From Novosphingobium chloroacetimidivorans (GTDB taxonomy: Bacteria; Pseudomonadota; Alphaproteobacteria; Sphingomonadales; Sphingomonadaceae): a stretch of DNA of 64,000 bases. Below, one piece after another: positions 45,197-53,174 of the stretch. The stretch spans positions 186,001-250,000 of the forward strand of contig NZ_JACHLR010000004.1 in NCBI RefSeq assembly GCF_014204535.1, given 5' to 3'. Below the pieces are notes generated by a model, which was not told the DNA's origin, did not search any database, and saw only the letters and a list, made by a program, of their open reading frames with translations. The position numbers were made by a program, and so were the translations under genes. Positions within the stretch are counted from its first letter, which is position 1. Every line of letters begins with the position of its first letter.

Positions 45197-45216
45197 GTTT
45201 AGTCGCGCGATTAAAC
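45197..45216 (-). promoter_or_regulatory. Near-perfect 20-bp palindrome upstream of etfB
   Basis: GTTTAATCGC and GCGACTAAAC pair at nine of ten positions with no spacer, 35 bases before the etfB start. The dyad symmetry and position suggest an operator for a dimeric repressor, for example a TetR-type regulator of fatty-acid oxidation, but no regulator gene is nearby. Confidence 0.5.
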
Positions 45217-45295
45217 AGGTACGCGCGGACGCCATTGCGTGACGCGCCGCTCGCGTCAACCCTTGCCTTGAGGCAGTGCGCCAGCCCGACCGCGA

Positions 45296-45690
45296 TCAGG
45301 CCGGCCACGCCGCGTTCTGGATGACGATCCGATAACCATCGGGATCCTCGAAAGTGCGACCCTGCCGATCCCAATAGACATTGAAGGCCGGGACGGGTGA
45401 AAACCCGGCTGCTTCCATCCGATCGACGGCTGCCTGCCATTCTTCCGCGGACGGCAGGTAGAAGACCAGCAGGTTGTCGTGCGTGGGGCGCGCCCGGCGA
45501 CATGCCCGTGCGCTCTGGTGAGTTCGAAATGATAGGGGGCGCCTTCGCTCCCGAGCATCACGCCATCGAAGCCGTCATGATCGGCGAAGCGATATAGGAG
45601 TTCCAGCCCCAGGCCGTCCCGATAGAAGGGCAGCAGGGCCTCTATGTCGTCGGTCGGCCGGGCCACGCGGAGAATGGGTGCGGTCGTCAT
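45296..45690 (-). pseudogene. VOC (glyoxalase-like) gene with a one-base frameshift
   Basis: From the ATG at 45690 the frame reads a VOC domain (LPFYRDGLGLELLYRF, MLGSEGAPYHFELTRAHGHVAG) and then turns to non-coding sequence. One frame over, the sequence continues as DNLLVFYLPSAEEWQAAVDRM, WDRQGRTFEDPDGYRIV, a normal VOC C-terminus, with a stop at 45296. The shift falls at a run of four C (minus strand, plus-strand Gs at 45485-45488); one extra C restores the reading frame. Either the gene is broken or the base is missing from the assembly. It follows the adenine deaminase gene by 20 bases. Confidence 0.85.
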
Positions 45691-45710
45691 CGCACGCGTC
45701 GGCTCGACGC

Positions 45711-46730
45711 TCAGGCTTCTTGCGCCAGGAAGCGGTCGAGTGTCGCCAGGTGCGACGCGATCGTCTCGTGCGGGAGGAACGAGCCCGTGAAGCTGTTGCG
45801 CGCGAGGGTAGCGAGAGCCGCGCGATCGAGGCCGCGGGCCTGCGCGACGGCGCGGTAGTTGTCGGCGATGGTGCCGCCAAAGTAGGCGGGATCGTCGGAG
45901 TTCAGCGTCGCCTTGAGGCCGGCCGCCAGCATGCGATCGATCGGGTGGTTCGCCAGGTCGTCGACGACGCAGAGCTTGAGGTTGGAGAGCGGGCACACGG
46001 TCAGCGTCATGTCCGCCGTGCGCAGTCGCTCGACAAGCGCTGCATCCTCCAGCGCGCGGTTGCCGTGGTCGATGCGATCGGTGCCGATGATATCGAGCAC
46101 CTCCCAGACGTAGGCCGGGGGGCCTTCCTCGCCTGCATGGGCGGTGATCTTCAGCCCCTTGGCACGGGCGGCGGCGAAGACGCGCGCGAACTTGGCGGGC
46201 GGGTGGCCCAGCTCGGACGAATCGAGCCCCACCGCCGTGATGTGCTCCAGCCACGGCTCGGCCTCGGCCAGAGTGGCGAACGCGGCCTCTTCGCTGAGGT
46301 GGCGCAGGAAGCACAGGATCAGGCGGGTGGTCATCCCGTGGCGCGCCTCCGCCTGGGCCATGGCGGAGAGCAGGCCCTCGATCACGATGGCGAATGCGAC
46401 CCCACGCTCCGTGTGGGTCTGCGGATCGAACATGATCTCGGCATGGATCACGCCATCCGCAGCGGCGCGGTCGAAGTAGGCGGTGGCGAGGTCGTGGAAG
46501 TCGGCCCTGGTCTGCAGCACCGCCGCGCCGGCGTAGTAAATGTCGAGGAAATCCTGCAGGTTCGAAAAGGCATAGGCGGCACGCACCTCCTCGACCGAGC
46601 GGTACGGGATGGTGATGCCGTTGCGCTCGGCCAGCGCGAACATCAGTTCGGGCTCAAGGCTGCCTTCGATATGCAGGTGGAGCTCCGCCTTAGGCAGGGC
46701 GGTGATGAACGATCCAAGGTCGGCGGTCAT
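45711..46730 (-). CDS. Adenine deaminase (adenosine deaminase superfamily)
   Basis: The 339-residue amidohydrolase has metal ligands H18 and H20 in KAELHLHIEGS, the catalytic TAHAGEEGPP and metal-binding NSDDPAYFGG. The segment GLDSSELGHPPAKFARVFAAARAKGL with AGEEGPPAYVWE matches adenine deaminases of the Aah1 type more than adenosine deaminase, so hypoxanthine production from adenine is the likelier role. It lies between the small lipoprotein gene and the VOC gene on the same strand. Confidence 0.88.
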   Translation of the reverse strand: MTADLGSFITALPKAELHLHIEGSLEPELMFALAERNGITIPYRSVEEVRAAYAFSNLQDFLDIYYAGAAVLQTRADFHDLATAYFDRAAADGVIHAEIMFDPQTHTERGVAFAIVIEGLLSAMAQAEARHGMTTRLILCFLRHLSEEAAFATLAEAEPWLEHITAVGLDSSELGHPPAKFARVFAAARAKGLKITAHAGEEGPPAYVWEVLDIIGTDRIDHGNRALEDAALVERLRTADMTLTVCPLSNLKLCVVDDLANHPIDRMLAAGLKATLNSDDPAYFGGTIADNYRAVAQARGLDRAALATLARNSFTGSFLPHETIASHLATLDRFLAQEA

Positions 46731-46767
46731 TTCGGCTCCGGATGGCCTGACAGCGTGTCGATCCGCA

Positions 46768-46980
46768 TCAGGGCGTGCTGGTGGCGCTGGCTTGGCCAGA
46801 GGGCCACTGCGTGGACGAAGGCGCGACGAGGTCGGGCGGAGGGCGCCGAGCCTCGATCATCTCGGCAGCCTCGTCCAGCGCGCGCGCTTCCCCGACGGTC
46901 ACACCGCCGGGTCCAGGCGCGTTGTCCGCCTTTTGGCATCCGCTTAGCGCCAGCGCGGCGATGACGAGCAGCATTCTCAC
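46768..46980 (-). CDS. Small lipoprotein, about 70 residues
   Basis: A GTG at 46980 (or the ATG at 46974) opens a short protein with a lipoprotein signal, LLVIAALALSGC, directly followed by QKADN. The mature part is about 55 residues, acidic then Pro/Ser/Thr-rich, and has no recognised domain. It ends 38 bases before the adenine deaminase start on the same strand. The clear lipobox supports it as a gene despite its size. Confidence 0.68.
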   Translation of the reverse strand: MRMLLVIAALALSGCQKADNAPGPGGVTVGEARALDEAAEMIEARRPPPDLVAPSSTQWPSGQASATSTP

Positions 46981-47015
46981 GCCTGCACCATAGCGCCGCG
47001 TCCGAGACGCGAAAG

Positions 47016-47399
47016 CTATTGTTCGATGATGCGGGTTTCGGGGTGATGCTTGTCGAGGTGACGGCGGATCATCTTCAGGTTGCGGCTGTTGGAGCGGAAC
47101 ATGAAGTCGAACAGGTCACCCGCCACCGGGATTGCGCCCACGGCCGTGTCGAACCCGACATTGGCCAGCATGCGTGCCAGCTTGAACTTCGAAATGCCCA
47201 GATTCCGCGCCTCCCACACGAGGTAAAGGCCCAGAGCGGCCGAGACCACATCGCCTGCGACCGGCACCAGACCGACGATCGCATCGAGGCCGACGGGCTT
47301 GCCTGCAACCGTGAAGCTGCGTTCCAGCACCCGCTCCAGCGCTTCGACGCGCTGGCGCACCGATGCGGGATCGCTGCCGAGCGGCAGGTCCATGCCCAT
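47016..47399 (-). CDS. DUF4112 membrane protein
   Basis: The product matches DUF4112: a leading helix (RQRVEALERVLERSF), then GLDAIVGLVPVAGDVVSAALGLYLVWEA and VGFDTAVGAIPVAGDLFDFMF, two similar hairpin membrane segments each with a xxPVAGD motif, and a basic tail. Function is unknown. The ATG at 47399 (MGMDLPLG) fits the family better than the TTG at 47426. About 127 residues. Confidence 0.85.
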   Translation of the reverse strand: MGMDLPLGSDPASVRQRVEALERVLERSFTVAGKPVGLDAIVGLVPVAGDVVSAALGLYLVWEARNLGISKFKLARMLANVGFDTAVGAIPVAGDLFDFMFRSNSRNLKMIRRHLDKHHPETRIIEQ

Positions 47400-47459
47400 G
47401 CGCCGTGCTGTTCCGGTCTCGACCAAGTCGCGGCTGCTCCTTCGTTGCTGTCGCCCTGC

Positions 47460-48980
47460 TTATTTGGGCAACCAGGCGAGCGGCATCAAGGGGTGCCAGG
47501 CGTAGGCATTGGGCGCGAAGCCGGCGACGTTGCCGCGCACCAGAGACCATCGGATCGGCGTGCCGAAGGGGATGAACAGGTTGGCCTGGGTCAGCCGCGC
47601 CTCGGCCTCGCCCAGCACGGCCGAGCGCTGCGAGGCATCCACCACCCGTGCCGCCTGGGCCACGATGGCGTCGACTTCGGGATCGCACAGGCCGCGCCGC
47701 GCCGCGCAGGACAGGCGATTGAGGAACCAGCGGGCGCGGGGGAAGCGCGCGACATCGTCTACCAGCCTGAGGTCGGCTTCCGCAAAGGACTTCGCCCGTT
47801 CGCTCGACACGCCGATGGTGCGAAAGTCGCTGGCGATTCGTTGGAACAGGACGTCCGATCCTGGACCGGCCGGCAGCCAGATGGATACCTTGGCCGCGCG
47901 GGCCTCACCATCATCAGCGCCGTCCATCCATTCGCGTACGCGTGCGGCCGCCGTGGCCCGGCGCTGCTCGATCGGCTCATCGGTCCAGCGCTCGCCGTTG
48001 GTCTGGAGGTCTCCCTCGAGGCCCGGCGAGACGAGCCGCGTCGAGGGCGTCCACCCGCTGACGCCGAATGGCGCGATAAGGCCGGGCCGGTCGATCGCCA
48101 GCGCCAGCGCTTCGCGGTTGCGCGGATCGCCGAGGAATCCCGAGCCACGCGCGACCTGGAGTCCGAACAGGCCGATCACCGGATCGAGCTGGATCGTGCC
48201 GCGCAGGATGCCGACCGAGCTGGTCAGCGGAAAATCCTGGATGCGTCCGCCCAGCACCATGTCGACCTCGCCTTCGTTGAAGCGCTCCACCGCGCGTGCG
48301 GCGGGAAGCTCGGTCATTTCAAGCTGGCGCACGCGCAGGTCCCAGTCGGGCACTTCGGGCAAGCCCAGGCGCGACGGCTCGATGGGCGTGAACCGAGCCA
48401 CGTCCCCTTGCCGCTCCACCGTCATGGGCCCATCGCCCTGCTTGCCGCGCAAGAGGCCGAGCTCGGGCTGGGCCATGAGCTGCAGGAAGTAGGGCATCGG
48501 CCGGAACAGCCGGACTTCGATCACGCGCCCGGCCATCACGCGGATCTCGTCGATGGTGGCGAGATCGAGTTCGAGCGGTCGCCCCCGCTGTGCCCGGATG
48601 GCGGCATCGAGCGCGTCCTTGGCCGACTTGGCGATCAGGGGATCGCCATCGCGCCACTCGCCATCGCGTAGCCGGAAGATGTAGCTTTGTCCGTCATCGG
48701 TGACGATCCAGCGATCGGCCAGCGCTGGCACGACGCGGCCCTGCTCGTCGAACGCGACCAGCCCCTCGGCCACGGCCGACCGCGTGAGTTGGCGGGCGAG
48801 CGGGCGATCGATGCCGTCCTGCAGGGTGTCGTCGGCACTGGCGATGACCGCGAGCGCGAATCGCGAGCGATCGTTCGAGCCGCAGCCAGGCAGCATCGCC
48901 AGCGCGGCGCCCAGAAGCGTCAATGCCGCAAGATGCCGGCGGGCCTTGAAGGGAGCAGGCACGTATCGCGTGGCGAGCAT
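47460..48980 (-). CDS. Orphan peptide-type ABC substrate-binding lipoprotein
   Basis: The 506-residue protein has a lipoprotein signal (LALTLLGAALAMLPGC-like, cysteine near residue 33) and the fold of family 5 solute-binding proteins (DppA/OppA): GLVAFDEQGRVVPALADRW, YIFRLRDGEWRDGDP near 100-115, then the second lobe with RNREALALAIDRPGL. These normally deliver peptides or other small molecules to an ABC permease, but no permease or ATPase gene is nearby. It lies 34 bases upstream of the DUF4112 gene on the same strand. Confidence 0.85.
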   Translation of the reverse strand: MLATRYVPAPFKARRHLAALTLLGAALAMLPGCGSNDRSRFALAVIASADDTLQDGIDRPLARQLTRSAVAEGLVAFDEQGRVVPALADRWIVTDDGQSYIFRLRDGEWRDGDPLIAKSAKDALDAAIRAQRGRPLELDLATIDEIRVMAGRVIEVRLFRPMPYFLQLMAQPELGLLRGKQGDGPMTVERQGDVARFTPIEPSRLGLPEVPDWDLRVRQLEMTELPAARAVERFNEGEVDMVLGGRIQDFPLTSSVGILRGTIQLDPVIGLFGLQVARGSGFLGDPRNREALALAIDRPGLIAPFGVSGWTPSTRLVSPGLEGDLQTNGERWTDEPIEQRRATAAARVREWMDGADDGEARAAKVSIWLPAGPGSDVLFQRIASDFRTIGVSSERAKSFAEADLRLVDDVARFPRARWFLNRLSCAARRGLCDPEVDAIVAQAARVVDASQRSAVLGEAEARLTQANLFIPFGTPIRWSLVRGNVAGFAPNAYAWHPLMPLAWLPK

Positions 48981-49040
48981 GCCCTGGGCCTAGTCGATTT
49001 TGTCCGCCCGGCAAAGGCGGGCTCGACCGGATCGTCGCGG

Positions 49041-49406
49041 TTAGATCTTGCGGACCTCGCCCGGCGTTGTCGGCTGGTGATTGCGCGTGAAGCGCGGCGC
49101 GGGATCTTCGCCGCTCGGCTTGATGCGCGCCAGGCGCGGGTCGATCGGCTCCAGGAAGGCCACGCCGAAGCGGCTCTCCTGCACCCAGGCGACCGAGCCC
49201 TTGACCCAGCCGATGCTCCGCAGGTTCACTTCGACCAGGTCGCCGCGCAGCACGCGCGCGTCGCCTTCGCCCATCATGCCGCCTTCGGACAAGTTGCGCA
49301 CCTTGATGCGATGCTCGCTCGCCGCGCCCTCGACGCGCAACTCGGCCATGAGAAACAGGCTGTCGCGCGCGATCTGCCTATTTTCGCTTCCGTCCATGGG
49401 CTCCAT
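49041..49406 (-). CDS. Single-domain PilZ protein
   Basis: From the ATG at 49406 (MEPMDGSENRQ) the 121-residue product is one PilZ domain: R10-QIA-R14 supplies the RxxxR motif and IKVRNLSEGGMMGEG the (D/N)xSxxG motif, so c-di-GMP binding is expected. VAWVQESRFGVAFLEPID closes the barrel. The frame runs up to 49490 but that part has no similarity. It could relay the signal made by the cyclase at 22.4 kb, though its partner is unknown. Confidence 0.88.
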   Translation of the reverse strand: MEPMDGSENRQIARDSLFLMAELRVEGAASEHRIKVRNLSEGGMMGEGDARVLRGDLVEVNLRSIGWVKGSVAWVQESRFGVAFLEPIDPRLARIKPSGEDPAPRFTRNHQPTTPGEVRKI

Positions 49407-49525
49407 CCCGATACGTATCGGGCGTCTCGAGTTCGACGCGACGCATCCACATCGGAGCGCCGTCGCCTTGATCCTAGCGCATAAGCGCAAAAAAACGCTT
49501 AACCGTGCACCACCGGCGAGGCGGC

Positions 49526-49984
49526 TCAGTCGTCGCGAGAGACCTTCTCGCGACGCTCGTGCGCTTCCTGCGCCTCGACCGTCATCGTCGCGATGGGCCG
49601 CGCGATCAGGCGACCCAGGCCGATCGGCTCGCCGGTCACTTCGCAGAAGCCGTATTCGCCTTCCTCGATCCGGCGCAGGGCGGAATCAATCTTGGCGATC
49701 AGCTTGCGCTGACGATCGCGCGTGCGCAGCTCGATACCCCAGTCGGTTTCGCTGGAGGCACGGTCGTTGAGGTCGGGCTCGCGGATGGGGCCGTCCTGAA
49801 GCTGCTGCAAGGTGCCGGCCGATGCGTGGAGGATCAGCCGCTTCCACGCCATCAGCAGCTTGCGGAAATAATCCTGCTGCGCCTCGGACATATAGGCTTC
49901 GTCGTCGGAGGGCACGTAGGCGCCGCCGATCTCGCGTTTCGCCTTGGCCAGTACGTCGATTTCGTCTGCTAGGGCCGTCGCCAT
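49526..49984 (-). CDS. dksA: RNA polymerase-binding transcription factor DksA
   Basis: DksA binds the secondary channel of RNA polymerase and works with ppGpp. The 152-residue protein has the coiled-coil with the DWG-type tip (SSETDWGIELRTRDRQRKLIAKI) and a C-terminal globular part, GEYGFCEVTGEPIGLGRLIARP. The canonical four-cysteine zinc site is reduced to one cysteine, so no zinc finger can form; this is known of alphaproteobacterial DksA. The ATG at 49984 gives MATALADEIDVLAKAKR. The upstream gap with the Sel1 gene is 308 bases. Confidence 0.95.
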   Translation of the reverse strand: MATALADEIDVLAKAKREIGGAYVPSDDEAYMSEAQQDYFRKLLMAWKRLILHASAGTLQQLQDGPIREPDLNDRASSETDWGIELRTRDRQRKLIAKIDSALRRIEEGEYGFCEVTGEPIGLGRLIARPIATMTVEAQEAHERREKVSRDD

Positions 49985-50292
49985 GTCGATGAACTCCGCA
50001 AGGTTTTCATCCCGGAACGGCGACGCCCTGCAACCCCGGATTTTGCCCGGTGGTCCCCCGCATCCCAGGTTGTGCGCGCCTATAATTGCGGGGGTTAACG
50101 CGCACAAGCGCTGATGCGCGGCGTGTACGAAAATGCGCCGTGTCGGCAGCGGCCGCTAGAGGCGGCGAGGACGCGTGCGATTTGCCCCACAGATTAATTT
50201 GTTGCGTTAACCGTTTGTTGAGCATGCGAAGGCAGAGTCTGCCTAGGACCGAAGGGCCGACTGGTCGCGCCCGCGGATCGGGGTATCGTTCC
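49985..50292. other. 308-base divergent gap between dksA and the Sel1 gene
   Basis: No gene is visible. It must hold both promoters. On the plus strand TATAAT lies at 50081-50086 but without a good -35 hexamer at the usual distance. TTAACG (50095) and TTAACC (50207), the second preceded by TTAA nine bases away, resemble CtrA-type half-sites with wrong spacing. Confidence 0.5.
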
Positions 50293-50634
50293 ATGAGCAT
50301 CGCCTGGATTAACCAAGACCTGATCGCGGGGGCCACTCCCGCCAATGCCCACGACATCGAGGACGCTCTCGTCGCGACTTGCCTGGCCTCGGCCGCGCAA
50401 GGCGACGTCAGCGCCTACTACGACCTTGGCGTCGCGTTCTCGACCGGCAGCCACGGCGTAAATTGCGATCTAATCGAGGCGCACAAGTGGTTCAACCTCG
50501 CCGCCGTCGCCGGCCACGAGGAAGCCGCCATGTGCCGCGCCGACATCGCCGACGAGATGACCGCCCGCGAGATCGCCGAAGCCCAGCGCCGCGCGCGCGA
50601 ATGGCTGGCAAGCACCACGCGCAAGGCGGCTTGA
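50293..50634 (+). CDS. Sel1-repeat-like small protein
   Basis: From the ATG at 50293 (MSIAWINQDL) the 113-residue product has one Sel1-like helical repeat: AAQGDVSAYYDLGVAFSTG, CDLIEAHKWFNLAAVAGHEEAAMCRADIADEM. Sel1 repeats mediate protein contacts. No signal or membrane segment is present. The open frame extends upstream to 50086, but the AT-rich sequence there and the start context favour 50293. A type A repeat follows at once. Confidence 0.8.
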   Translation: MSIAWINQDLIAGATPANAHDIEDALVATCLASAAQGDVSAYYDLGVAFSTGSHGVNCDLIEAHKWFNLAAVAGHEEAAMCRADIADEMTAREIAEAQRRAREWLASTTRKAA

Positions 50635-50636
50635 CA

Positions 50637-50805
50637 CGCCCTCTCTCTCCTTGAGGGGAGAGGATAGTGAAGCGTGTCCCTGCTGGGACCAGCGCAGCTT
50701 GGAGAGGGGACTTCGACCGGCGAGTGGGCACAAACCCCTCTCCAACTCCGGCTAGGCTGCAAGCAGCCAAGCCTGCGTATCCTCTCCCCGGCCGAGGAGA
50801 GGGAG
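50637..50805. repeat. Composite three-hairpin intergenic repeat (type A, copy 3)
   Basis: The element fills the entire gap between two convergent stops (50634 and 50811). Outer palindromes CCTCTCTCTCCTTGAGGGGAGA and CCTCTCCCCGGCCGAGGAGA flank an inner pair TTGGAGAGGGGACTT and CCCCTCTCCAA. Parts are nearly identical to the copy at 9413 (for example AACTCCGGCTAG and AAGCCTGCGTATCCTC). Confidence 0.82.
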
Positions 50806-50810
50806 TGGTA

Positions 50811-51947
50811 TCATTCCTTCTTGAACGGCGTCCGCTCGCCCAGCCACAGCCGCTCCTGCGCCGCGCCTTCGCGCTCGCGTTTCAGGAAGTCGGCAACCGC
50901 CTCGCGGAAGCCTGGGTGGACGATATAGTGGGCCGAGACCGTCGCCACCGGCTCGTAGCCGCGCGCCAGCTTGTGCCCGCCCTGCGCACCTGCCTCGACC
51001 CGCGACAGGCCGAGCGCGATCGCGGCGTCGATCGCCTGGTAGTAGCACAGCTCGAAGTGCAGGAACGGCTTGTCGACCAGAGCGCCCCAGTAGCGCCCGT
51101 ATAGCGCGTCCCCGCCGATGAAGTTCAGCGCGCCGGCAACCGGCTCGTCTTCGTCGTAAGCCAGCACCAGCAGGATCTTGTCGGCCATGCGCTCACCCAG
51201 CAAGCTGAACGCCTTGCGGGTGAGATAGGGACTGCCCCACTTGCGCTGTCCGGTGTCCTGGTAGAACTCCCAGAACGCGTCCCAGTGCTCCTCCTTGAGG
51301 TCGGGGCCGGTGAGCGCACGTATGCTGACGCCCTCCTGCGCCTTGGCCCGCTCCTTGCGCAAGTCCTTGCGCTTGCGCGAGGACAGCGCCTCCAGGAAAT
51401 CCTCGAAGGTGCTGTAGCCGCGATTCTCCCAATGGAACTGGGTGTCCTCGCGCAGCAGCCAGCCGGCTTGCTCGAATAGCGGCACCTGTTCGGGAGCGAT
51501 GAACGTGGCGTGGGCCGAGGAGAGCCCGCTCTGCGCGCACAGCGCCTCCGCGGCACGCAGCAGTGGGAGCGTGAGGCGAGCGTCCTGCGTCAGGATGCGC
51601 GGGCCGGTCGCCGGGGTGAACGGCGCGGCGATCTGCAGCTTGGGATAGTAGTGCCCGCCCGCGCGGTGCCAGGCATCGGCCCAGGCATGGTCAAAGACGT
51701 ACTCGCCCTGGCTGTGCTCCTTGAGATAGGCGGGCAGGGCGCCGGCAATGCGCCCCTCGGCATCCTCGATCACGATCGGCGAGGCCGACCAGCCGCTGCG
51801 TCCCCCGACGCTGCGCGAATCCTCCAGCGCGGACAGGAACGCATGGCTGACGAAGGGATTGGCGCCGTCGGTCAGCGCATCCCACTCGTCGGCGGGCAGG
51901 CTGGATACCCCGGATGCCACTTTGGCGATGACTTCGCCTTCGCTCAC
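50811..51947 (-). CDS. FemAB-like (DUF482/GNAT-fold) acyltransferase
   Basis: The 378-residue protein matches the DUF482 family, a double GNAT fold related to FemAB aminoacyltransferases: NPFVSHAFLSALEDSRSVG, YLKEHSQGEYVFDHAWADA, YPKLQIAAPFTPATGPRIL and RVEAGAQGGHKLARGYEPV. Activity is unknown; transfer of an acyl or aminoacyl group is inferred from the fold. It ends a chain of five genes joined by short overlaps. Confidence 0.9.
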   Translation of the reverse strand: MSEGEVIAKVASGVSSLPADEWDALTDGANPFVSHAFLSALEDSRSVGGRSGWSASPIVIEDAEGRIAGALPAYLKEHSQGEYVFDHAWADAWHRAGGHYYPKLQIAAPFTPATGPRILTQDARLTLPLLRAAEALCAQSGLSSAHATFIAPEQVPLFEQAGWLLREDTQFHWENRGYSTFEDFLEALSSRKRKDLRKERAKAQEGVSIRALTGPDLKEEHWDAFWEFYQDTGQRKWGSPYLTRKAFSLLGERMADKILLVLAYDEDEPVAGALNFIGGDALYGRYWGALVDKPFLHFELCYYQAIDAAIALGLSRVEAGAQGGHKLARGYEPVATVSAHYIVHPGFREAVADFLKREREGAAQERLWLGERTPFKKE

Positions 51948-52795
51948 TCGTCAGGCTCCTCGTAGGGTACGACGCCAGCGCCCTCGACGACGTCCGCATC
52001 CGCATGGTGCGCGGCGCGTTCGCGATGTGTGCGGGTCGCGACCGTCCAGGTGACGATCGGCAGCCCGCGCGCACGCTGGCGGGCGGCGAAGCGGCTGGGC
52101 AGGTCGCGGATGTCGTAAGTGAGGAAGTCTGGCCTTGCATGCCACAGCGCCAGGTGCCGACGGATCATGCCGGGCAGGGCGCGATCCTCGCCCTCGCTGA
52201 TGGTGAGGGCACGCACGGTGTGGCGCGAGTGGCGAAAGTACCAGCGCGACACCCGAGGGTCGAAGCTGATCACCGCATGCGGCCCGGTATAGCCTTCGAG
52301 CACGCGCCGTACCGCCAGGCACAAGGCGGCGACGCGATCGCTGCGGCGGGTCTTGATCTCGATCAGCACGGGCACGCGCCCCGCGACTTGCGCCAACACC
52401 TGGCGCAAGGTGGGGATGGTCTGGTCCGTGCCGGCAAGGGCCACGCGGCCGAGCTGCTCGGCACTGAAGCGCGCGAGCTCTCCGGCCTGGCCGGTCAGCC
52501 GGGAGAGCTCCCCGTCATGGAACACCACCGCCTGGCCATCGCTCGAACGCTGCACGTCGAGCTCGATGCCGAGGCCCGCCTTCACGGCAGCCTCGAACGC
52601 CGCGAGCGAGTTCTCGGGCACGCCGGGTCCATGCAGCCCGCGATGCGCGTAGTCCTGCGCGCCGACCCACTCGACCTTGCGCGGATCGGGCGGCGGCGCG
52701 CGCCAGCGATCAAGCAGGCTTAACGGAAACAATCGCGTCGACTTCCACGGCTGCGCCAAGCGGCAGCGACGGTACGCTGACGGCGCTGCGGGCAT
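51944..52795 (-). CDS. Glycerophosphodiester phosphodiesterase family protein
   Basis: GDPD enzymes split glycerophosphodiesters into glycerol-3-phosphate and an alcohol. The TIM-barrel motifs are present: YAHRGLHGPGVPENSLAAFEAAVKAGLGIELDVQRSSDG (His, Glu, Asp), FHDGELSRLTG (second His) and VLIEIKTR. The start is uncertain. The only ATG in frame is at 52795, which overlaps ridA by 86 bases; similarity begins around a CTG at 52717 (LLDRWRAPPP), so a non-ATG start near the ridA stop is likely. The stop overlaps the FemAB-like gene by four bases. Confidence 0.88.
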   Translation of the reverse strand: MPAAPSAYRRCRLAQPWKSTRLFPLSLLDRWRAPPPDPRKVEWVGAQDYAHRGLHGPGVPENSLAAFEAAVKAGLGIELDVQRSSDGQAVVFHDGELSRLTGQAGELARFSAEQLGRVALAGTDQTIPTLRQVLAQVAGRVPVLIEIKTRRSDRVAALCLAVRRVLEGYTGPHAVISFDPRVSRWYFRHSRHTVRALTISEGEDRALPGMIRRHLALWHARPDFLTYDIRDLPSRFAARQRARGLPIVTWTVATRTHRERAAHHADADVVEGAGVVPYEEPDE

Positions 52796-53174
52796 GCTGG
52801 CCCGAGTCGCCGAACACCGCTGCCATCAGTTCGGATGCGCCGTTGATCACCTTGGGCTGGTCGGTAAAGCTGCCGGTCGAGTTGACGAACCCGCCGAGCT
52901 TGACGACCTGCTCGACCCGGTCGAGGGAGCCCAGCGCCTTCTTCAGCTGCGCCAGGATCATCACGCCGCAAGCCTGCGCGGCGAGCACGCCCTGTTCCAG
53001 GCTCACGTCCTCGCCCAGGCGGCCGGTCACCAGCTTGCCGTCCACGAACGGCAGCTGCCCGGAGACATGCGCCAGGCCACCGGCGATCACCACGGGCACA
53101 TAGGCCGCGACCGGCGCCGCAGGCTCGGGCAGGCTCAGGCCCAAGGCTTCCAGGCGGGCTTCGATCTCGCTCAT
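52710..53174 (-). CDS. RidA-family protein (YjgF/endoribonuclease L-PSP)
   Basis: RidA proteins hydrolyse reactive enamine/imine intermediates from PLP enzymes. The 154-residue product has the family shape: VPVVIAGGLAHVSGQLPFVDGKLVTG, QACGVMILAQLKKALGSLDRVEQVVKLGGFVNS and a late LPLGAAVEVDAIVSVKPA with no catalytic Arg pair at the usual place (SLPLGAAVEVDA in place of LPxxxxxEIE with Arg). It may be a RidA-like subgroup. It is coupled to the HAD gene upstream (ATGA). Confidence 0.88.
   Translation of the reverse strand: MSEIEARLEALGLSLPEPAAPVAAYVPVVIAGGLAHVSGQLPFVDGKLVTGRLGEDVSLEQGVLAAQACGVMILAQLKKALGSLDRVEQVVKLGGFVNSTGSFTDQPKVINGASELMAAVFGDSGQHARSAVSVPSLPLGAAVEVDAIVSVKPA

Noticed and set aside
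46727..46939. A second 70-residue minus-strand frame overlapping the small lipoprotein gene
   Set aside because: It is out of phase with the lipoprotein frame, which has a clear signal and lipobox; this one has neither.
50081..50086. TATAAT as a strong promoter between dksA and the Sel1 gene
   Set aside because: No acceptable -35 hexamer lies about 17 bases upstream on either strand, so the hexamer alone is not enough.
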